This document shows, one piece after another, positions 52,077-61,153 of a DNA stretch of 64,000 bases. A model generated the notes under the pieces. The model made no database searches and had not been told where the DNA came from. It saw only the letters and a list, made by a program, of their open reading frames with translations. Position 1 is the first letter of the stretch. The number at the start of each line of letters is the position of its first letter. The stretch is from assembly GCF_017792385.1 (NCBI RefSeq), contig NZ_CP051230.1, forward strand, positions 3,472,001 through 3,536,000, in the 5' to 3' direction. This DNA is from Hyphomonas sp. (lineage in GTDB: Bacteria > Pseudomonadota > Alphaproteobacteria > Caulobacterales > Hyphomonadaceae). The position numbers and the translations under genes are program-made.

Positions 52077-52173
52077 GAAGAGGGGCCTTTCGATGTCTGG
52101 GCCTGTTTATGGCAGCGCGCTACTGAAGCAAAGCTGAATGGCCCTGCCCCGGATCCGCCGCATTTGGACCGGA

Positions 52174-53196
52174 TCACTTGCGCTCGAGTTCCTCGCGGCG
52201 GCGTCCGCGCACCACCGCATCGATGATCTGGAAGATGGCAGAAAAATCCGTCAGCAGTTCCTTGACCCGGTCGACGCTGTCGAGCGGCTTGAACATGCTG
52301 CCGGGTTCGAACAGATCGCCGCCCTCCAGAGTGATGAACATCTCGCCGCCATCGAAGCAGGCTTTCAACCGCCCGCCATGAAAGGCCTTTTCGAGATCGA
52401 CCAGATCCTGCATCAGGTCAGGCGTCAGCAGATAGCGGCTTTCGACCTGGTCTGTCGTGTAGACCTCGAAAATCTTCTCGAAAACCGGATCTTCGAGCGA
52501 GGCACGGCTCATGCCCTTGCCCCCGCCAAACCGGTTGAAGAAGCCGGCATCGCGCGTGATCAGGGTGCGCCCGTAGAACCGCTTGTCGAATTGCAGACGG
52601 AGACACTGGCCGCGAAACACGGTGACCCAGCGCGTCCGGCTGCGGCCCTTGGAATCGGTTGAGGAACGCCGCTCCTCGAGGTGCGCCTCGAACAATTCGA
52701 AGTCGACGCCATTGCGCTGGCCGGTCAGAAGGTCCTCATAGCTCGCACGGTCCCAGCCCGGCACGGTCCGGACCTGACGATGGCGGTAGATCGACTCGAT
52801 CGACCCGGGTTCGGCCGCGAAGGAGAGGCCGAGTTCCCGCACGACAGGCTGGACAATCAGATCCTTGGCTTCCCGGCCGAGGCGGCGGACATCGCGCCCG
52901 CCCCAATAGAGATAGCCGAGACCGATCACGACTGGCGCAATGGCGGCCAAAGGATGCCGGATCAGAAATGCCCCGGCGAGCCCTCCAATCAGGGCGAGCG
53001 CAATGCCGACATAGCGTGCCTGGCGCGCCTTCGCGACGGCGGCCTCGCGTTCGGCCTCGCGGGTGAGCAGGGCCGGACGGATTTCGTCCTGGAAGAGGCG
53101 CGGGAAGTTGCGGAACTCGTCCGGCAGGTCGCCCAGCGTTTTCACGACGTCAGGGTCCAGGGGCAAGGGGTCGGTCAGGGACGGGTCCTGAGTCAT
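52174..53196 (-). CDS. DUF3137 domain membrane protein
   Basis: A 340-residue protein: polar N-terminus, two adjacent membrane segments (about residues 58-95, YVGIALALIGGLAGAFLI and AIAPVVIGLGYLYWGG), then a cytoplasmic DUF3137-type domain with VDFELFEAHLEERRSSTDSK, TVFRGQCLRLQFDKRFYGRT and ESRYLLTPDLMQDLVDLEK. The function of this family is unknown. ATG 53196 is preferred to TTG 53217. The only Shine-Dalgarno candidate (GAGAGG) lies in the loop of a 7-bp hairpin. Confidence 0.88.
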   Translation of the reverse strand: MTQDPSLTDPLPLDPDVVKTLGDLPDEFRNFPRLFQDEIRPALLTREAEREAAVAKARQARYVGIALALIGGLAGAFLIRHPLAAIAPVVIGLGYLYWGGRDVRRLGREAKDLIVQPVVRELGLSFAAEPGSIESIYRHRQVRTVPGWDRASYEDLLTGQRNGVDFELFEAHLEERRSSTDSKGRSRTRWVTVFRGQCLRLQFDKRFYGRTLITRDAGFFNRFGGGKGMSRASLEDPVFEKIFEVYTTDQVESRYLLTPDLMQDLVDLEKAFHGGRLKACFDGGEMFITLEGGDLFEPGSMFKPLDSVDRVKELLTDFSAIFQIIDAVVRGRRREELERK

Positions 53197-53198
53197 AA

Positions 53199-53227
53199 GG
53201 GGCGGCCTCTCAATCAAAGACCGCCCC
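53199..53227 (-). promoter_or_regulatory. Hairpin after ilvD enclosing the likely ribosome site of the DUF3137 gene
   Basis: GGGGCGG (53199-53205) pairs with CCGCCCC (53221-53227) around a 15-nt loop holding GAGAGG. It ends 3 nt before the DUF3137 ATG and lies 36-64 nt after the ilvD stop. It may be a weak terminator or limit translation of the downstream gene. Confidence 0.4.
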
Positions 53228-53263
53228 AGTTAAGCTCGGATTCCGTGACAGGTAAAACCTGTA

Positions 53264-54991
53264 TCAGATGTCGGCATAGACGTGGCGTTCGCCCTCGAAG
53301 CCCGGATGCGTGGTCGCGCCCTTGTGGGCCGGGCCGACCAGGGCAGCGAATTTCTGCAGGGCGCCGGAGCCGTAGGCTGTGACCCGCGGCTTCCAGTTGC
53401 GCTTGCGGTCTTCCAGTTCGGCCGGGGTCAGGTGCACGTCGATTGTGCCCTTTTCCGCATCAATGGTGATGATGTCGCCATCCTGGATCAGGCCGATCGG
53501 ACCACCTTCCTGCGCTTCGGGACCGACATGGCCGATGCAGAAGCCGCGCGTGGCGCCGGAAAAGCGGCCGTCCGTTATCAAGGCCACCTTGTCGCCCATC
53601 CCCTGTCCGTAGATGGCCGCCGTGGTCGACAGCATTTCCCGCATGCCCGGGCCGCCTTTCGGACCCTCATAGCGGATGACCAGGACGTCGCCCTCATTGT
53701 ATTCGCGGTGGGTGACGGCATGGAAACAGGCTTCCTCACCATCGAAAACGCGGGCCGGGCCCGAGAATTTCAGCTCGTGCAGCCCGGCGACCTTCACGAT
53801 GGCACCATCGGGGGCCAGCGACCCCCACAGGCCCACGACACCGCCCGTCGGCGTGATCGGGTCGGTCGCGGGATGGATGACCTTCTGGTTCGGGTCCCAT
53901 TCGATGTCTTCGAGGTATTCCGCCCAGGTCTTGCCGGTAACAGTCAGGCAGTCACCATTGATCAGGCCGGATTCGTGAAGGGTCTTCATCAGCATCGGCA
54001 CACCGCCCGCTTCGCCGAAATCCTTGGCCACATAGTCGCCGCCGGGCTTCAGGTTTGCGATGTAGGGTGTCTTCTGAAAGATCTTGGCAACGTCTTCGAG
54101 GTCGAACTTGACGCCGCACTCATGGGCCATCGCCGGCAGGTGCAGCGCGGCATTTGTCGAGCCGCCGGTGGCCGCAACCACGATGGCGGCATTCTCGAAC
54201 GCCTCGCGCGTGCAGATGTCACGGGGACGCAAATTCTTCTCAACCAGTTGCATCACGACTTCACCACTGGCCACGGCATAGCCATCGCGGTCGGTATAGG
54301 GGGCTGGAAGCGCGGATGAGAGCGGCAGGGCGAGGCCGATGGCCTCCGACACGCACGCCATCGTATTCGCGGTGAACTGGCCGCCACAGGCCCCGTCCCC
54401 CGGACAGGCCACCTTTTCAAGCGCGTGCAGCTTCTCGTCGGTCATGGAGTTGGAGCCGGCGGCATGGGCGCCGACGGCCTCGAACACGTCGAGCACGGTC
54501 ACGTCGCGCCCCTCATATGAGCCCGGCAGGATGGAGCCGCCATACAGGAACACGCTGGGCACATTCAGGCGCAGCATGGCCATCATCATGCCCGGCAGGG
54601 ATTTGTCGCACCCGGCAATTCCGACCAGTGCATCATAGGAGTGGCCGCGCATCGACAGCTCAACCGAATCCGCAATCGTATCGCGGCTGACCAGGGAAGA
54701 CCGCATGCCTTCATGGCCCATCGCGATGCCGTCGGTGACGGTGATGGTGCAGAACTCGCGGGGCGTGCCATCGCCCTTTTTCACGCCTTCGGACGCCGCA
54801 TGTGCCTGCCGCATCAGCGCCGTGTTGCAGGGGGCTGCCTCGTTCCAGCAGGATGCGACGCCGACCAGAGGCTTTTGAATGTCCTTGGTCGACAGGCCCA
54901 TCGCGTAGAGATAGCTGCGGTGCGGAGCCCGTTCCGGTCCTTCGGTGACGTGGCGGGAGGGAAGTCTCGATTTGTCCCAGGTCTTGCTCAT
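53264..54991 (-). CDS. ilvD: Dihydroxy-acid dehydratase
   Basis: Iron-sulfur dehydratase of valine, leucine and isoleucine synthesis. The 575 residues carry the three cluster cysteines in GVASCWNEAAPCN, IAGCDKSLPGMM and CPGDGACGGQFTANTM, plus ITDGRFSGATRGFCIGH. Sugar-acid dehydratases such as xylonate dehydratase are homologues, but length and motifs fit IlvD and the gene lies outside the xylan island. It is preceded by the peptidase gene with a 62-nt gap. Confidence 0.94.
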   Translation of the reverse strand: MSKTWDKSRLPSRHVTEGPERAPHRSYLYAMGLSTKDIQKPLVGVASCWNEAAPCNTALMRQAHAASEGVKKGDGTPREFCTITVTDGIAMGHEGMRSSLVSRDTIADSVELSMRGHSYDALVGIAGCDKSLPGMMMAMLRLNVPSVFLYGGSILPGSYEGRDVTVLDVFEAVGAHAAGSNSMTDEKLHALEKVACPGDGACGGQFTANTMACVSEAIGLALPLSSALPAPYTDRDGYAVASGEVVMQLVEKNLRPRDICTREAFENAAIVVAATGGSTNAALHLPAMAHECGVKFDLEDVAKIFQKTPYIANLKPGGDYVAKDFGEAGGVPMLMKTLHESGLINGDCLTVTGKTWAEYLEDIEWDPNQKVIHPATDPITPTGGVVGLWGSLAPDGAIVKVAGLHELKFSGPARVFDGEEACFHAVTHREYNEGDVLVIRYEGPKGGPGMREMLSTTAAIYGQGMGDKVALITDGRFSGATRGFCIGHVGPEAQEGGPIGLIQDGDIITIDAEKGTIDVHLTPAELEDRKRNWKPRVTAYGSGALQKFAALVGPAHKGATTHPGFEGERHVYADI

Positions 54992-55053
54992 GAGGGTATT
55001 GTCCTGTCTGCTTTGCCTAGCCCCTAGCGCGCATATCTGTTGCGGGAAAGAGG

Positions 55054-56049
55054 CTATTCGTCACCATAGATGGCAGTTCTTGCCCCGGATGCATCGATGA
55101 GCCCCCGGTACATGCCTTCGGAATTGAAGATGAAGGCGAAATCGCCATCGGCGCCGATGACGATGACGCCGCCATCGCCGCCCAGATCGGCCACCTCGGC
55201 GAGCGCGGTGTCGGCAGCCTGTTTCAAATCATCGCCAGCCAGTTTCACCCGGTCGCAGATTGTCTTGGCCACGCCCACGCGAATGAAGTATTCGCCGTGC
55301 CCGGTGGCGGATACGGCACACACACCATTCTCCGCATAGGTGGCCGCCCCGATCAGGGGCGAGTCGCCGATTCGTCCGGCTGCCTTCGCCGTCATGCCGC
55401 CCGTGGTGGTCGCCGCGGCGAGATTGCCGTTCATGTCGATGGCAACCGCGCCCACCGTGCCATGGCGGTCTTCGGCGGTGCGCTTGCGATCCTTGAGGAC
55501 GCGTTCAAGCGCATTCTGACGGCGCTCGGTGTAGAAATAGGAATTGTCGACCATGTCGAGGCCCTGCGACTCGGCAAAGGCGTCGGCGCCGTCTCCCGCG
55601 AACATGACATGCTCCGACTGCTCCATCACGGCGCGGGCCGCCCTGATCGGATTACGCACGCGCTTCACGCCCGCCACCGCACCGGCATTTCGGTCACGGC
55701 CGTCCATGATCGACGCATCGAGCTCATGTTCCTGGCTGGCGGTCATCACGGCGCCATAGCCGGCATTGAACAGCGGATCGTCCTCCATCGGGATGACCGC
55801 CGCCTCGACGGCATCCAAAGCGCTGCCGCCGGACCGCAGCACCTCCGCCCCGGCCTCCAGCGCGGTTTCCAGCGCAGCCGTGTAGGCCGCCTCCTTTTCC
55901 GGAGTCATGCCGTCGCGCGTGATGACTCCCGCGCCGCCATGGATCACGAGGCGCCATTCAGGCATGTCCGTTGCCGTTTCGGCCGGATCGGACGTTGCGC
56001 ACGCGCCGAGGAAGACCGCCGCAGCGATCGTCAGGTAGCGAAATGTCAT
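55054..56049 (-). CDS. Isoaspartyl peptidase / plant-type L-asparaginase, lipoprotein-type signal
   Basis: Ntn-hydrolase that self-cleaves to expose a catalytic Thr and removes isoaspartyl residues or hydrolyses asparagine. The 331-residue protein has a lipobox signal (TIAAAVFLGACATS), then LVIHGGAGVITRDGM, GGSALDAVEAAVIPMEDDP, FNAGYGAVM, the cleavage site in DRHGTVGAVAIDMNG (Thr of GTVG), and ATGHGEYFIRVGVAK. An exported form suggests periplasmic peptide turnover. It follows valS by 43 nt; its AGGAG is partly within an 8-bp hairpin. Confidence 0.92.
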   Translation of the reverse strand: MTFRYLTIAAAVFLGACATSDPAETATDMPEWRLVIHGGAGVITRDGMTPEKEAAYTAALETALEAGAEVLRSGGSALDAVEAAVIPMEDDPLFNAGYGAVMTASQEHELDASIMDGRDRNAGAVAGVKRVRNPIRAARAVMEQSEHVMFAGDGADAFAESQGLDMVDNSYFYTERRQNALERVLKDRKRTAEDRHGTVGAVAIDMNGNLAAATTTGGMTAKAAGRIGDSPLIGAATYAENGVCAVSATGHGEYFIRVGVAKTICDRVKLAGDDLKQAADTALAEVADLGGDGGVIVIGADGDFAFIFNSEGMYRGLIDASGARTAIYGDE

Positions 56050-56058
56050 GAGGGCAGC

Positions 56059-56080
56059 TCCTGTTCATACCGGAACAGGA
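56059..56080 (-). promoter_or_regulatory. Hairpin between valS and the isoaspartyl peptidase gene
   Basis: Perfect 8-bp stem 56059-56066 with 56073-56080, 6-nt loop. On the minus strand it lies between the valS stop and the peptidase ATG (10 nt before it) and pairs away part of the AGGAG ribosome site. No U-run follows, so translational control or 3'-end stabilisation is as likely as termination. Confidence 0.4.
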
Positions 56081-56092
56081 TGCCCGCATTGG

Positions 56093-58831
56093 TCAGAGCC
56101 CTTCAAGCCCCTTTCGGGCGGCTTTCAGCTTTTCGCGGCGGGCCGTCCAGTCGACAATGCGCTCGCGGTTCTCCTCGACGATCTCGGCTGGAGCCCGGGA
56201 AACGAAATTCTCGTTGGACAATTTCTTCTCGGTCGACGTGATGTCCTTGTCGAGCTGGGCCAGTTCCTTGTCGAGCCGCTTGCGGGCCTCGTCGAGATCC
56301 ACGATGTCCGCCACGGACAGGGCCGACATGGTTTCGCCGATCACGGCCGTGACAGCGCCTTCCGGTGTCGCATCTGTCATGGAAATGTCCTCGAGGCGAG
56401 CAAGCCGTTTCAGGACGTCTTCATGGCTCATCGCGCGATGTTCGATTTCAGGCCCGGCATTGACCAGCGTCAGCGGTAGCTTGGAGCCGGCCGGCACGCC
56501 AAGATCGTTACGCAGGGAACGCAGCTCGGTGATCATGTCGATCACCCAGTTGATCTCCTGGGCAGCGGCTTCGTCGACGAACACCTCCGTTGACGGCCAG
56601 GACTGATGCATCAGAAATCCCTTCTCCGTGGCCCGGCCTTCGGCGCGGCGGTCCCAGAGCTCCTCGGTGACGAAGGGCATGAAGGGATGCAACAGTTTCA
56701 GGGATTCATCGAGTACGTATCCGCAGACCATGCGGGTTTCCTGCTTGGCGGAATCGTCCATACCCGCCAGCAGAGGCTTGATGAGCTCCAGATACCAGTC
56801 GCACAGCGTGTTCCAGATGAATTTGTAGAGCGCGCCCGCGGCCTCATTGAACTTGTAGTCCTCAATGCCCTTGGTCACGTCCGCAGCACACTGAGTAAGC
56901 TCGGACAGAATCCAGCGGTTTACCGGACTTTCGATTCTGGAAAAGTCGATCTCGTCCGGCGCGCCGCATTCATTCATTTCGGCGAAGCGTGCCGCGTTCC
57001 ACAGCTTGGTGGCGAAGTTGCGACTGCCTTCAACGGCCTGTTTGGAGAGGCGAATGTTGCGCCCCTGCCCGGCCATGCGGCCCATGGTGAAGCGCAGCGC
57101 GTCGGCGCCGTATTCGTCGACCAGTTCCAGCGGGTCCATGGCATTGCCCTTGGACTTGGACATCTTCTGCCCCTTCTCGTCGAGGACGAGGGCATGAATG
57201 TAGACATCCTTGAACGGAACTTCGCCCATGAATTCGAGACTCATCATCATCATCCGGGCAACCCAGAAGAAGATGATATCGAACGCAGTGACCAAAGTCG
57301 CGGTGGGGAAGAAAGTGTCGAGGTCCGGCGTCTCGTCCGGCCAGCCCTGCGTGGAGAAGGGCCACAGAGCGGAGGAGAACCATGTGTCGAGGACGTCTTC
57401 GTCCTGAACAAGTTTCTTGTCCGGACCGGCTTCAGCTTGCGCGTCCTCTTCACTCAAGGCGACATACGCATTGCCGTCTTCGTCGTACCATGCCGGAATC
57501 CGGTGCCCCCACCAGAGCTGGCGGGAGACACACCAGGGCTGGATGTTTTCCATCCAGTTGAAATAGGTCTTTTCCCAATTTTCCGGGATGAATTTGGTCT
57601 TGCCTTCTTTGACCGCTGCGATGGCGGGCTCGGCCATCGTCTTGGCGTCGACATACCATTGATCCGTCATCCACGGTTCGATGACGACGTTGGAGCGATC
57701 CCCGAAAGGCTGTTCGATCTTCAGGTTTTCGATCTCTTGCAGGAGTTCAGCGGCCTCGAATGCCTCGACAACTTTCTTGCGCGCATCGAAGCGGTCCAGA
57801 CCGCGATACTCGGCCGGGATGCCGGCGGCGTCTGCATCCTCACCATCCACGATATGCGCGGTAGCGTTCAGGATGTTCAGCGGCGTATGACCCGCTCGCT
57901 TGCCGACCTCGAAATCGTTGAAGTCATGGGCGGGTGTGATCTTCACGGCACCGGAGCCCTTGTCCGGGTCGGCATATTCATCGGCGATGATCGGAATGCG
58001 GCGGCCTACAATGGGCAGCTCGACAAACTTGCCGATCAGGCCCGCATAGCGCGGGTCTTCCGGGTGCACGGCAACGCCCGTATCGCCCAGCATGGTTTCC
58101 GGGCGGGAGGTGGCGACGACGATATAGTCGCGCATCTCCTGATCCACGACATTGCCGTCTTCATCCTTGACCGGATGCATGTAGGTGACGCCATCGGCGA
58201 GCGGATAACGCAAATGCCAGTAATGGCCGGGCACTTCGCGCTGGTCGACTTCGAGGTCCGAAATCGCCGTCTGGAAGTGCGGGTCCCAGTTCACCAGCCG
58301 CTTGTCGCGATAGATCAGGCCCTTCTTGTACAACTCGACGAACACTTTGGTGACCGCGCGCATCATGCTGTTGTCCGGGTCGTTCCGGTCGCCCATTGTG
58401 AAGGCTTCCTTCGACCAGTCGCAGGACGCGCCAAGGCGCTTCAGCTGGCCGACAATCGCGCCGCCGGATTCCTCTTTCCATTCCCAGACGCGGTCCACGA
58501 ATGCATCACGCCCCATGGAGCGGCGATCCTGATTGCCTTCCTGGGCCAGCTTGCGCTCAACCACCATCTGGGTGGCGATGCCGGCATGGTCTGTACCTGG
58601 CTGCCAGAGGACGTTCTTGCCGCGCATCCGCTCGAACCGGATCAGCACATCCTGAAGCGTGTTGTTGAGCGCGTGGCCCATGTGCAGCACACCGGTTACA
58701 TTCGGCGGCGGAATGACGATGGAATAGGCCTGCGCAGACGTGTCGCCGGAGGGTTTGAAGCATCCGTTCTCTTCCCAGGCCTGATAGAGGCGTGGTTCGG
58801 CTTCGGCGGGGTCAAATCTTTGGTCGAGCAT
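56093..58831 (-). CDS. valS: Valyl-tRNA synthetase
   Basis: Class I aminoacyl-tRNA synthetase charging tRNA-Val. The 912 residues are normal length: HIGH motif in PPPNVTGVLHMGHALNNT, editing domain VVATSRPETMLGDTGVAVHP, tryptophan-rich WCVSRQLWWGHRIPAWY, KMSKSKGNAMDPLELVDEYG, an anticodon-binding domain, and a C-terminal coiled coil (LDEARKRLDKELAQLDKDIT). It follows popZ downstream, with a strong terminator in between. Confidence 0.97.
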   Translation of the reverse strand: MLDQRFDPAEAEPRLYQAWEENGCFKPSGDTSAQAYSIVIPPPNVTGVLHMGHALNNTLQDVLIRFERMRGKNVLWQPGTDHAGIATQMVVERKLAQEGNQDRRSMGRDAFVDRVWEWKEESGGAIVGQLKRLGASCDWSKEAFTMGDRNDPDNSMMRAVTKVFVELYKKGLIYRDKRLVNWDPHFQTAISDLEVDQREVPGHYWHLRYPLADGVTYMHPVKDEDGNVVDQEMRDYIVVATSRPETMLGDTGVAVHPEDPRYAGLIGKFVELPIVGRRIPIIADEYADPDKGSGAVKITPAHDFNDFEVGKRAGHTPLNILNATAHIVDGEDADAAGIPAEYRGLDRFDARKKVVEAFEAAELLQEIENLKIEQPFGDRSNVVIEPWMTDQWYVDAKTMAEPAIAAVKEGKTKFIPENWEKTYFNWMENIQPWCVSRQLWWGHRIPAWYDEDGNAYVALSEEDAQAEAGPDKKLVQDEDVLDTWFSSALWPFSTQGWPDETPDLDTFFPTATLVTAFDIIFFWVARMMMMSLEFMGEVPFKDVYIHALVLDEKGQKMSKSKGNAMDPLELVDEYGADALRFTMGRMAGQGRNIRLSKQAVEGSRNFATKLWNAARFAEMNECGAPDEIDFSRIESPVNRWILSELTQCAADVTKGIEDYKFNEAAGALYKFIWNTLCDWYLELIKPLLAGMDDSAKQETRMVCGYVLDESLKLLHPFMPFVTEELWDRRAEGRATEKGFLMHQSWPSTEVFVDEAAAQEINWVIDMITELRSLRNDLGVPAGSKLPLTLVNAGPEIEHRAMSHEDVLKRLARLEDISMTDATPEGAVTAVIGETMSALSVADIVDLDEARKRLDKELAQLDKDITSTEKKLSNENFVSRAPAEIVEENRERIVDWTARREKLKAARKGLEGL

Positions 58832-58852
58832 TGGTTCAGGCGTATTCCCTAT

Positions 58853-58883
58853 AAAAGAAAAGGCGCGCCAGTGACGGCGCGCC
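58853..58883 (-). terminator. Rho-independent terminator of popZ
   Basis: Perfect 8-bp stem of GGCGCGCC arms (58862-58869 and 58876-58883), 6-nt loop, followed on the minus strand by UUUUCUUUU. It lies 29 nt after the popZ stop and before valS. Confidence 0.88.
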
Positions 58884-58912
58884 CTTCCCTATAACGTATT
58901 TGTCAGGAGAGG

Positions 58913-59620
58913 CTAGCGCGCCATGCGGGCGATGCGCTGTACCTCGGCCTCGACCTTCTCATCGACGATCTTCGGCAGGTTGGCGTCGAGCCATTCCTTC
59001 ATCATCGGCTTGAGCATCTCGCGAACGAGCCCTTCAAGCGTGTTGTCACTGCCGAGATCCATTTTCGAGATCAGCTTGCCGAGTGCGCCGGCGGCCGCAT
59101 CGGCCGTCTGGTCGTCGGTCAGGACAGTTTGCTGGTAGCGTGCGGTTGCGGCCATGTCTTCCTCCACGGATGCTGCCAAAGGTGCGGGGGCAGCGGGTTC
59201 TGGTTCAAGCTCGATTTCGGGTTCCGGCTCCGGTTCCGGCGCCGTATCTTCGATCACGGATTCCGGGAACACTTCCTCGACGATTTCCTCGGCTTCTTCG
59301 GCCCTGGGTGCCGCGACAACGGCGCGAGCAGCCCCAAGCATCTCCTCGAAGCTCGGCGGTTCGCTGACTTCGTCGGCCTCGGCCTCGAACTGTTCGAATT
59401 CGACTTCGAACGCGTCTTCATCAGCTGAGTCGTCTTCCTCGAACATGACGTCATCGATGTCGTCGACATCGGCGGAGTCCGCCGCCACAGCGTCCTCCGT
59501 TACCGTGTCGACCGGCGTTGGCTCTGCAGCCTGCGGAGCCGTGTCATCATCCGAGATGATCTTGCGGATCGACGCGAGGATTTCCTCCATCGTCGGTTCC
59601 TTGTGCGCTTCATTGGCCAT
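58913..59620 (-). CDS. popZ: Polar organising protein PopZ (DUF2497)
   Basis: Self-assembling matrix protein that anchors ParB-parS and recruits cell-cycle regulators at the pole in alphaproteobacteria. The 235-residue protein has the conserved N-terminal helix (EPTMEEILASIRKIISDDD), a long disordered Pro/Glu/Asp-rich middle (EPEPEPEIELEPEPAAPAP), and C-terminal oligomerisation helices (GALGKLISKMDLG, LEGLVREMLKPMMKEWLDAN, EAEVQRIARMAR). This is the PopZ architecture, and the valS and tolC neighbours match Caulobacter. TTAAC motifs cluster upstream. Confidence 0.95.
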   Translation of the reverse strand: MANEAHKEPTMEEILASIRKIISDDDTAPQAAEPTPVDTVTEDAVAADSADVDDIDDVMFEEDDSADEDAFEVEFEQFEAEADEVSEPPSFEEMLGAARAVVAAPRAEEAEEIVEEVFPESVIEDTAPEPEPEPEIELEPEPAAPAPLAASVEEDMAATARYQQTVLTDDQTADAAAGALGKLISKMDLGSDNTLEGLVREMLKPMMKEWLDANLPKIVDEKVEAEVQRIARMAR

Positions 59621-59660
59621 GGCCAGCCCCTTGATACTCTTTCGTGCGAATCCCGATGCA

Positions 59661-59706
59661 TTAACCGCTACGGGGATTGTGTTAACAAGCTTTTATCGTT
59701 GTTAAC
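59661..59706. promoter_or_regulatory. Cluster of TTAAC motifs upstream of popZ
   Basis: TTAACC at 59661, and GTTAACAA (59681-59688) facing TTGTTAAC (59699-59706) as a perfect 8-bp inverted repeat with a 10-bp spacer. The last copy overlaps the tolC stop codon. TTAAC halves are CtrA-like, although the spacing is not the canonical TTAA-N7-TTAA. Confidence 0.35.
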
Positions 59707-61021
59707 GCGAGTCCCCGCCAGCGCCATCCAGAAGCAGCATGTCCGGCGACAATTGTCCGGTGGCCCGCAGCAGGCTGTGAGCCGCTACGTAGGAGTCACG
59801 TTCGGCCTGGACGAGGGCCAGTTGCGCCTCGAACAATTGCTGTTCCTGGTCCAGCACGTCCAGTGTGGTGCGGATGCCGACAGCGAGTTCCTCCTTGGCG
59901 CCGTCATACGCAATCCGGGCGGCTTCAACCTGTCGTTCGGAGGCCGCAATCGACCGCAGTGAGGCTTCGTAGCCGAACCAGGATTGTGCGATCTGGGCGC
60001 GGATGCTGCGCTGGAGCGTGTCGATCTGGCGTTGGGCCTGAGACCGTTGCAGGCGGGCGGCTTTCACCTGGCTCTGGATAAGTCCGCCCGAGAGCAGCGG
60101 AATCGTGCCCTGGGCAACGGCCGATACGCTGGAATCGCGTTGGGTGAAATCATTATAGGTTTCCTGCCGCGCTGCCGTGCCGACGATGCTGATCTGCGGC
60201 TTGTACTGGCCACGGGCCACTTCGATGGCTTCGCGGGCGGCCCGTTCGGCATGGCGGGCGGCAGCAAGGTCCGGATTGGTGTCGAGCGCAATCTGGACGG
60301 CGGCCTCGAGCGATTCCGGCAGCGGCGGCAGCGGTGGCGGCGGAGCCAGGTCGGTCGGGGTCAGGCCGGTGAGGAACTGGTAATTGGCAATGTCGGCCTC
60401 AAGCGTGGCCTGTGCGCCGGCCAGCGCCGCGCGCGCCCCCTCGAGACGGGCCTGCGAGAGCGACACATCGGTTCGCGTGACCACGCCGACATCGAACCGG
60501 TCCGAAGCAGCCCGGACCTGTTCGCCCGTTACTTCGACATTGTTTTCCCGGATGGCCACGGCTTCGAGATCGCTGCGCACATCGACATAGGCTGTGATGA
60601 CCTGCAGGACGAGATCCTGCACGGCGGCGTCATATTGCGACTCGGCGGCATCGACGCCGGCCCGCGCCTGACGGATCCCGGCACGGATGCGTCCGCCGGT
60701 ATAGATCGGTTTCGCTGCCTGGATCTGGGCGCTGGCAATCGGCCGGTCGCCATTGGTTCCCGACAGGTCTGCAAAGGCGGCATTGGAGTCTATGTATTCG
60801 TATCCGGCACTGCCGGAGAGATCGAGCGTCGTGCGCCCCTGTGCGCGGGCCTGTTCCACTGTCTCGACCGCGATTTCGGTCTCGACGCGCTGGGCCTGCA
60901 GGCCCGGATTGGTGGCCAGCGCCGCGCTGACGGCGTCAGACAGGGTCTCGGCCTGTGCGAGCGGCAAGCCGCCAGCGGACAGCGCCAGCAGCGAGACGGC
61001 AACAGTTCGGTGGATGTTCAT
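59702..61021 (-). CDS. tolC: TolC-family outer-membrane efflux/secretion channel
   Basis: Trimeric outer-membrane duct used by type I secretion and efflux pumps. The 439 residues have a signal peptide (AVSLLALSAGGLPLAQA), two OEP repeats (LSDAVSAALATNPGLQAQ and LEAAVQIALDTNPDLAAA) and long helices (AAVQDLVLQVITAYVDVRSD, IRAQIAQSWFGYEASLRSIA). GGGGAG precedes the ATG. It follows the pcm-like gene by 132 nt and precedes popZ, as in Caulobacter. The partner transporter is not in the window. Confidence 0.93.
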   Translation of the reverse strand: MNIHRTVAVSLLALSAGGLPLAQAETLSDAVSAALATNPGLQAQRVETEIAVETVEQARAQGRTTLDLSGSAGYEYIDSNAAFADLSGTNGDRPIASAQIQAAKPIYTGGRIRAGIRQARAGVDAAESQYDAAVQDLVLQVITAYVDVRSDLEAVAIRENNVEVTGEQVRAASDRFDVGVVTRTDVSLSQARLEGARAALAGAQATLEADIANYQFLTGLTPTDLAPPPPLPPLPESLEAAVQIALDTNPDLAAARHAERAAREAIEVARGQYKPQISIVGTAARQETYNDFTQRDSSVSAVAQGTIPLLSGGLIQSQVKAARLQRSQAQRQIDTLQRSIRAQIAQSWFGYEASLRSIAASERQVEAARIAYDGAKEELAVGIRTTLDVLDQEQQLFEAQLALVQAERDSYVAAHSLLRATGQLSPDMLLLDGAGGDSR

Positions 61022-61153
61022 GCGGCGCTCCCCTGAGATTCCGGACCGGTGCGATCCTTATATGCCTAAATCCTAATATAAGGCATGGATCGGCGACAGT
61101 GAACACCGTTCACTTTTCCGGACTCTTAACAAATCGTCGCAGGATGCGGTTTG

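Noticed and set aside
53264..54991. Reading the dehydratase as a xylonate dehydratase serving a Weimberg route
   Set aside because: Motifs and length fit IlvD, it lies outside the xylan island, and the island has a complete isomerase route.
56606..58894. 762-codon open frame on the plus strand opposite valS
   Set aside because: It is a mirror of the valS frame; the translation is rich in His, Arg, Gly and Val with no domain or signal, and valS itself is certain.
58913..59620. Treating the acidic Pro/Glu repeat protein as low-complexity noise
   Set aside because: The N- and C-terminal helices and the gene neighbourhood match PopZ, so the acidic middle is a real feature of that family.
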